Part shown: piece after piece, positions 62,662 to 64,000 of the stretch
Layout: the number at the start of each line of letters is the position of its first letter
Numbering within the stretch: position 1 is the stretch's first letter
NCBI GenBank assembly: GCA_964507445.1
Contig: CAZDQF010000006.1
Span: 124,001 to 188,000, forward strand
Reading direction: 5' to 3'
Length of the DNA: 64,000 nt
Source of the DNA: GCA-2683135 sp964507445
GTDB taxonomy: Bacteria; Planctomycetota; GCA-002687715
The notes under the pieces: generated by a model
What the model saw: the letters and a program-made list of their open reading frames with translations, nothing else
Told to the model about the DNA's origin: nothing
The model's database searches: none
Position numbers and translations under genes: made by a program

Positions 62662-63987
62662 ATGCCCATCCTCCGCGCCGTCCTCGGTCTGGCTTTCTTC
62701 CTCGCGGTAGCCTGGCTGCTGTCCAAGAACAAGCGCAGCATCAACTGGCGTGTCGTCTTCGTCGGGCTGCTGATGCAGGTCCTCCTGGCGCTCATCATCA
62801 TCAAGACTGAGCCCGGGCGCACGGCCCTGCGAGGCATCTCGGACGGCGTCGCCGAGTTCCTCAGCTTCTCCAACGAGGGCGCGGAGTTCGTCTTCGGACC
62901 GCTGACTCAATTCCAGTTCACGTTCGACGAGGAGGGGAAGGCCAACGCCGTCGAGTACTACCCCCACTTCATGTACGACGGTGAAGGGCAGGAGCACTTG
63001 ACCAAGGACGAGCGCTCATCCAGCGACTGGAGCATCGTCTTCGCGTTCCGAGCTCTCCCCACCATCATCTTCTTCTCCGCCTTCATGGCGATCCTCTACC
63101 ACCTGGGGATCATCCAGACCCTGGTTCGGCTCATGGCCCGGTTCATGATGTGGGCCCTGCGCGTCTCCGGCGCCGAGTCCCTGGCCATGGCCGCCAACGT
63201 CTTCGTAGGTCAGACCGAAGCCCCCCTGGTCGTGAAGCCCTACATCAAGGGCATGACGCAATCCGAGCTCATGGCGCTCATGACCGGCGGCTTCGCCACC
63301 ATCGCCGGCTCCGTCCTGGCGGCCTACATCGGCTTCATCGGCCCCGCCTACGCCGGGCATCTGCTCGCGGCCAGCTTCATGTCCGCCCCGGCGGCCTTCA
63401 TCATGGCCAAGCTCATGATCCCCGAGACCCAGGCCTCCGAGACCCGAGGCGAGGTCAAGCTCGACGTGCCCAGGACCACCACCAACGTCGTGGACGCCGC
63501 GGCCACGGGCACCGCCGACGGGCTCAAGCTGGCCCTGAACGTGGGCGCCATGCTGATCGCGTTCATCGCCCTCATCGCGCTGGTGGACTGGCCTCTCCAG
63601 GGCCTGACGGACGGCGCGTGGAGCCTGCGCAGGATCTTCGGCGTCGTCTTCTCCCCTGTGGCGTGGCTCATGGGCGTCCCCTGGGACGACTGTGAAGTGT
63701 TCGGGTCCCTCCTCGGCACCAAGGTGGCGGTGAACGAATTCGTCGCCTTCAACGACCTGGGAACCACGGAGGCGTGCAAGGCCATGTCGGAGAAGGCGCG
63801 GATCATGGCCGCCTACGCCCTGTGCGGCTTCGCCAACTTCGCATCCATCGGCATCCAGCTCGGCGGCATCGGCCCCATCGCCCCGGAGCGGCGCAAGGAG
63901 CTGGCTCAGCTCGCGCTCCGCGCCATGCTCGGCGGCGCCTTCGCCTCCTGGATGACCGCCACCATCGCCGGCGCCTTCATCTCATGA
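62662..63987 (+). CDS. CNT-family (NupC-like) nucleoside transporter
   Basis: The 441-residue membrane protein shows the concentrative nucleoside transporter layout: N-terminal helices, a variable soluble insert (about residues 85-120), and the conserved core with NVFVGQTEAPLVVKPYI (the G-Q-x-E motif) and FVAFNDLG (the second core motif). It couples nucleoside uptake to a Na+ or H+ gradient. The stop overlaps an ATG that opens the next gene at the window edge. Confidence 0.93.
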   Translation: MPILRAVLGLAFFLAVAWLLSKNKRSINWRVVFVGLLMQVLLALIIIKTEPGRTALRGISDGVAEFLSFSNEGAEFVFGPLTQFQFTFDEEGKANAVEYYPHFMYDGEGQEHLTKDERSSSDWSIVFAFRALPTIIFFSAFMAILYHLGIIQTLVRLMARFMMWALRVSGAESLAMAANVFVGQTEAPLVVKPYIKGMTQSELMALMTGGFATIAGSVLAAYIGFIGPAYAGHLLAASFMSAPAAFIMAKLMIPETQASETRGEVKLDVPRTTTNVVDAAATGTADGLKLALNVGAMLIAFIALIALVDWPLQGLTDGAWSLRRIFGVVFSPVAWLMGVPWDDCEVFGSLLGTKVAVNEFVAFNDLGTTEACKAMSEKARIMAAYALCGFANFASIGIQLGGIGPIAPERRKELAQLALRAMLGGAFASWMTATIAGAFIS

Positions 63988-64000
63988 GTGACCTGCGAGA
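63984..64000 (+). CDS. Start of a further gene, cut by the window edge
   Basis: ATG at 63984 overlaps the transporter stop (ATGA) and opens a frame MSDLR that runs off the right edge. From its position it could be a nucleoside-metabolism gene, but five codons do not show what it is. Confidence 0.35.

Overview
The window is 64 kb of GC-rich, gene-dense bacterial chromosome. It carries about fifty protein genes, one tRNA gene and one assembly gap. The gene content points to a member of the PVC superphylum, most probably Planctomycetota. The signs are a GreA fused to a very long N-terminal region and a double-length UvrA (both also known from Chlamydia), Hanks-type Ser/Thr kinases beside an ECF sigma factor, a bacterial XPB helicase, and large ResB/CcsA cytochrome c assembly proteins. 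I see no phage genes, transposase genes or CRISPR array; this is core chromosome with some lineage-specific modules.

Layout. 1-7190: typA (cut by the left edge), a LOG-family protein, a guanidino-group hydrolase divergent from argS, then speA; three of these genes handle arginine. 7229-14490: a minus-strand signalling block read right to left as FHA-domain protein, secreted/membrane protein, Ser/Thr kinase with a membrane anchor, ECF sigma factor, soluble zinc-binding anti-sigma candidate, coiled-coil membrane protein and PH-like membrane protein. 14564-20336: CDF metal exporter, secreted Asp-box protein, tRNA-Leu(CAA), HIT and Trm112 proteins, and the GreA fusion. 20372-29872: a DNA repair operon of tandem-duplicated UvrA, XPB helicase and an XPB-partner-like protein, joined by short overlaps.

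30054-42439: a small protein, a TPR Ser/Thr kinase, an assembly gap inside G/C homopolymers, two coupled amidohydrolases (the second lacking metal ligands), an inositol-phosphatase family enzyme, rarA, a PBP4-type carboxypeptidase, a galE read as interrupted by an amber codon, a TPR/HEAT protein and a PilZ protein. 42492-51759: purC-purE-mtnA; an H-NOX sensor coupled to a hybrid histidine kinase; small proteins; a membrane histidine kinase coupled to an NtrC-type regulator and a DUF1294 protein. 51855-63987: a cupredoxin-like protein, thiC, resB-ccsA, folE, a DUF2203 protein, nth, a secreted protein, a phosphohexomutase and a CNT nucleoside transporter. A further gene starts at the right edge.

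Genes are tightly packed, with many ATGA, GTGA or TGATG overlaps that imply translational coupling. Several first genes have a -10-like hexamer only 6-8 bases before the start codon, suggesting leaderless transcripts. The most distinctive items are the sigma/anti-sigma/kinase/FHA block, the UvrA-XPB repair operon, the H-NOX hybrid kinase pair, and a 13-bp inverted repeat that covers the speA start codon.
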